Of a stretch of 43,146 nt of DNA, positions 43,142-43,146 are shown piece after piece. Source of the stretch: Gammaproteobacteria bacterium. GTDB lineage: Bacteria > Pseudomonadota > Gammaproteobacteria > Eutrophobiales > Eutrophobiaceae. The translations under genes were made by a program, and so were the position numbers. The notes below the pieces were generated by a model. That model had not been told where the DNA came from. It made no database searches and saw only the letters and a list, made by a program, of their open reading frames with translations. The stretch is from contig JANQJZ010000023.1 in NCBI GenBank assembly GCA_028281365.1, positions 1 through 43,146 of the forward strand. The letters run 5' to 3'. Position 1 is the first letter of the stretch, and every line of letters starts with the position of its first letter.

Positions 43142-43146
43142 GTTAA

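Overview
This window looks like chromosomal DNA of an AT-rich gammaproteobacterium. The evidence is the FabA/FabB pair, an lptD-surA-pdxA-ksgA cluster, a metG/apbC divergent pair next to rnf (rsx) genes, a TorF-type porin beside glnK-amt, and a LexA S24 repressor. I cannot name the genus. No rRNA, tRNA, CRISPR array, transposase or prophage block was seen.

Layout. 1-4.6 kb holds a truncated porin gene and two glnK-amt modules of different Amt type. Between them lies a 160-bp array of small hairpins with AGGA/TGGA loops, followed by an NtrC/sigma-54 control region for the second module. 4.7-6.65 kb encodes a double cyclic-nucleotide-binding/rhodanese protein and AroE. 6.66-8.5 kb (minus) is a TRAP transporter QM pair without its binding protein. 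8.8-14.2 kb (minus) is lptD-surA-pdxA-ksgA with overlapping genes. 14.3-19.5 kb is an RND efflux adaptor and pump with a translationally coupled SDR enzyme. 19.68-20.78 kb is a single integron-type gene cassette carrying an unknown membrane protein; its attC half-sites match exactly, but no integrase lies nearby.

20.9-25.9 kb (minus) is metG followed by a reduced Rnf cluster (A, B, D, G; no C, no E) and yhbY. The RnfA here lacks both usual iron-sulfur cysteines. 26-29.5 kb (plus) is apbC/mrp, dcd and cysG. 29.5-31.1 kb has a small unknown gene, msrB, lexA under an unusual twin operator, and a DUF4404-like gene. 31.2-33.2 kb has two small unknown genes and a membrane-anchored Ser/Thr kinase. 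The gap at 33.23-33.47 kb appears to encode, on the minus strand, an sRNA of about 93 nt. It has two perfect CRP-type boxes, a -10 element, an intrinsic terminator and two anti-Shine-Dalgarno CCUCC tracts.

33.5-36.3 kb (minus) is a CPA-type cation/proton antiporter and two secreted unknowns, one with an HExxH motif. 36.4-38.2 kb (minus) is fabA-fabB, followed by ispG on plus. 39.8-43.1 kb is an AcoR-like sigma-54 activator, a perfect palindrome, a GG-N10-GC sigma-54 promoter, a structured 200-nt transcript ending in a terminator, and a quinoprotein-relay metallohydrolase gene.

Common threads are nitrogen/sigma-54 regulation (two predicted sigma-54 promoters and one activator), cAMP-type regulation (CRP boxes and a CNB protein) and post-transcriptional control by RNA (two or three candidate regulatory RNAs). 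The most interesting items are the predicted CRP-driven anti-SD sRNA, the reduced Rnf complex, the lone cassette and the GGA-loop hairpin array.
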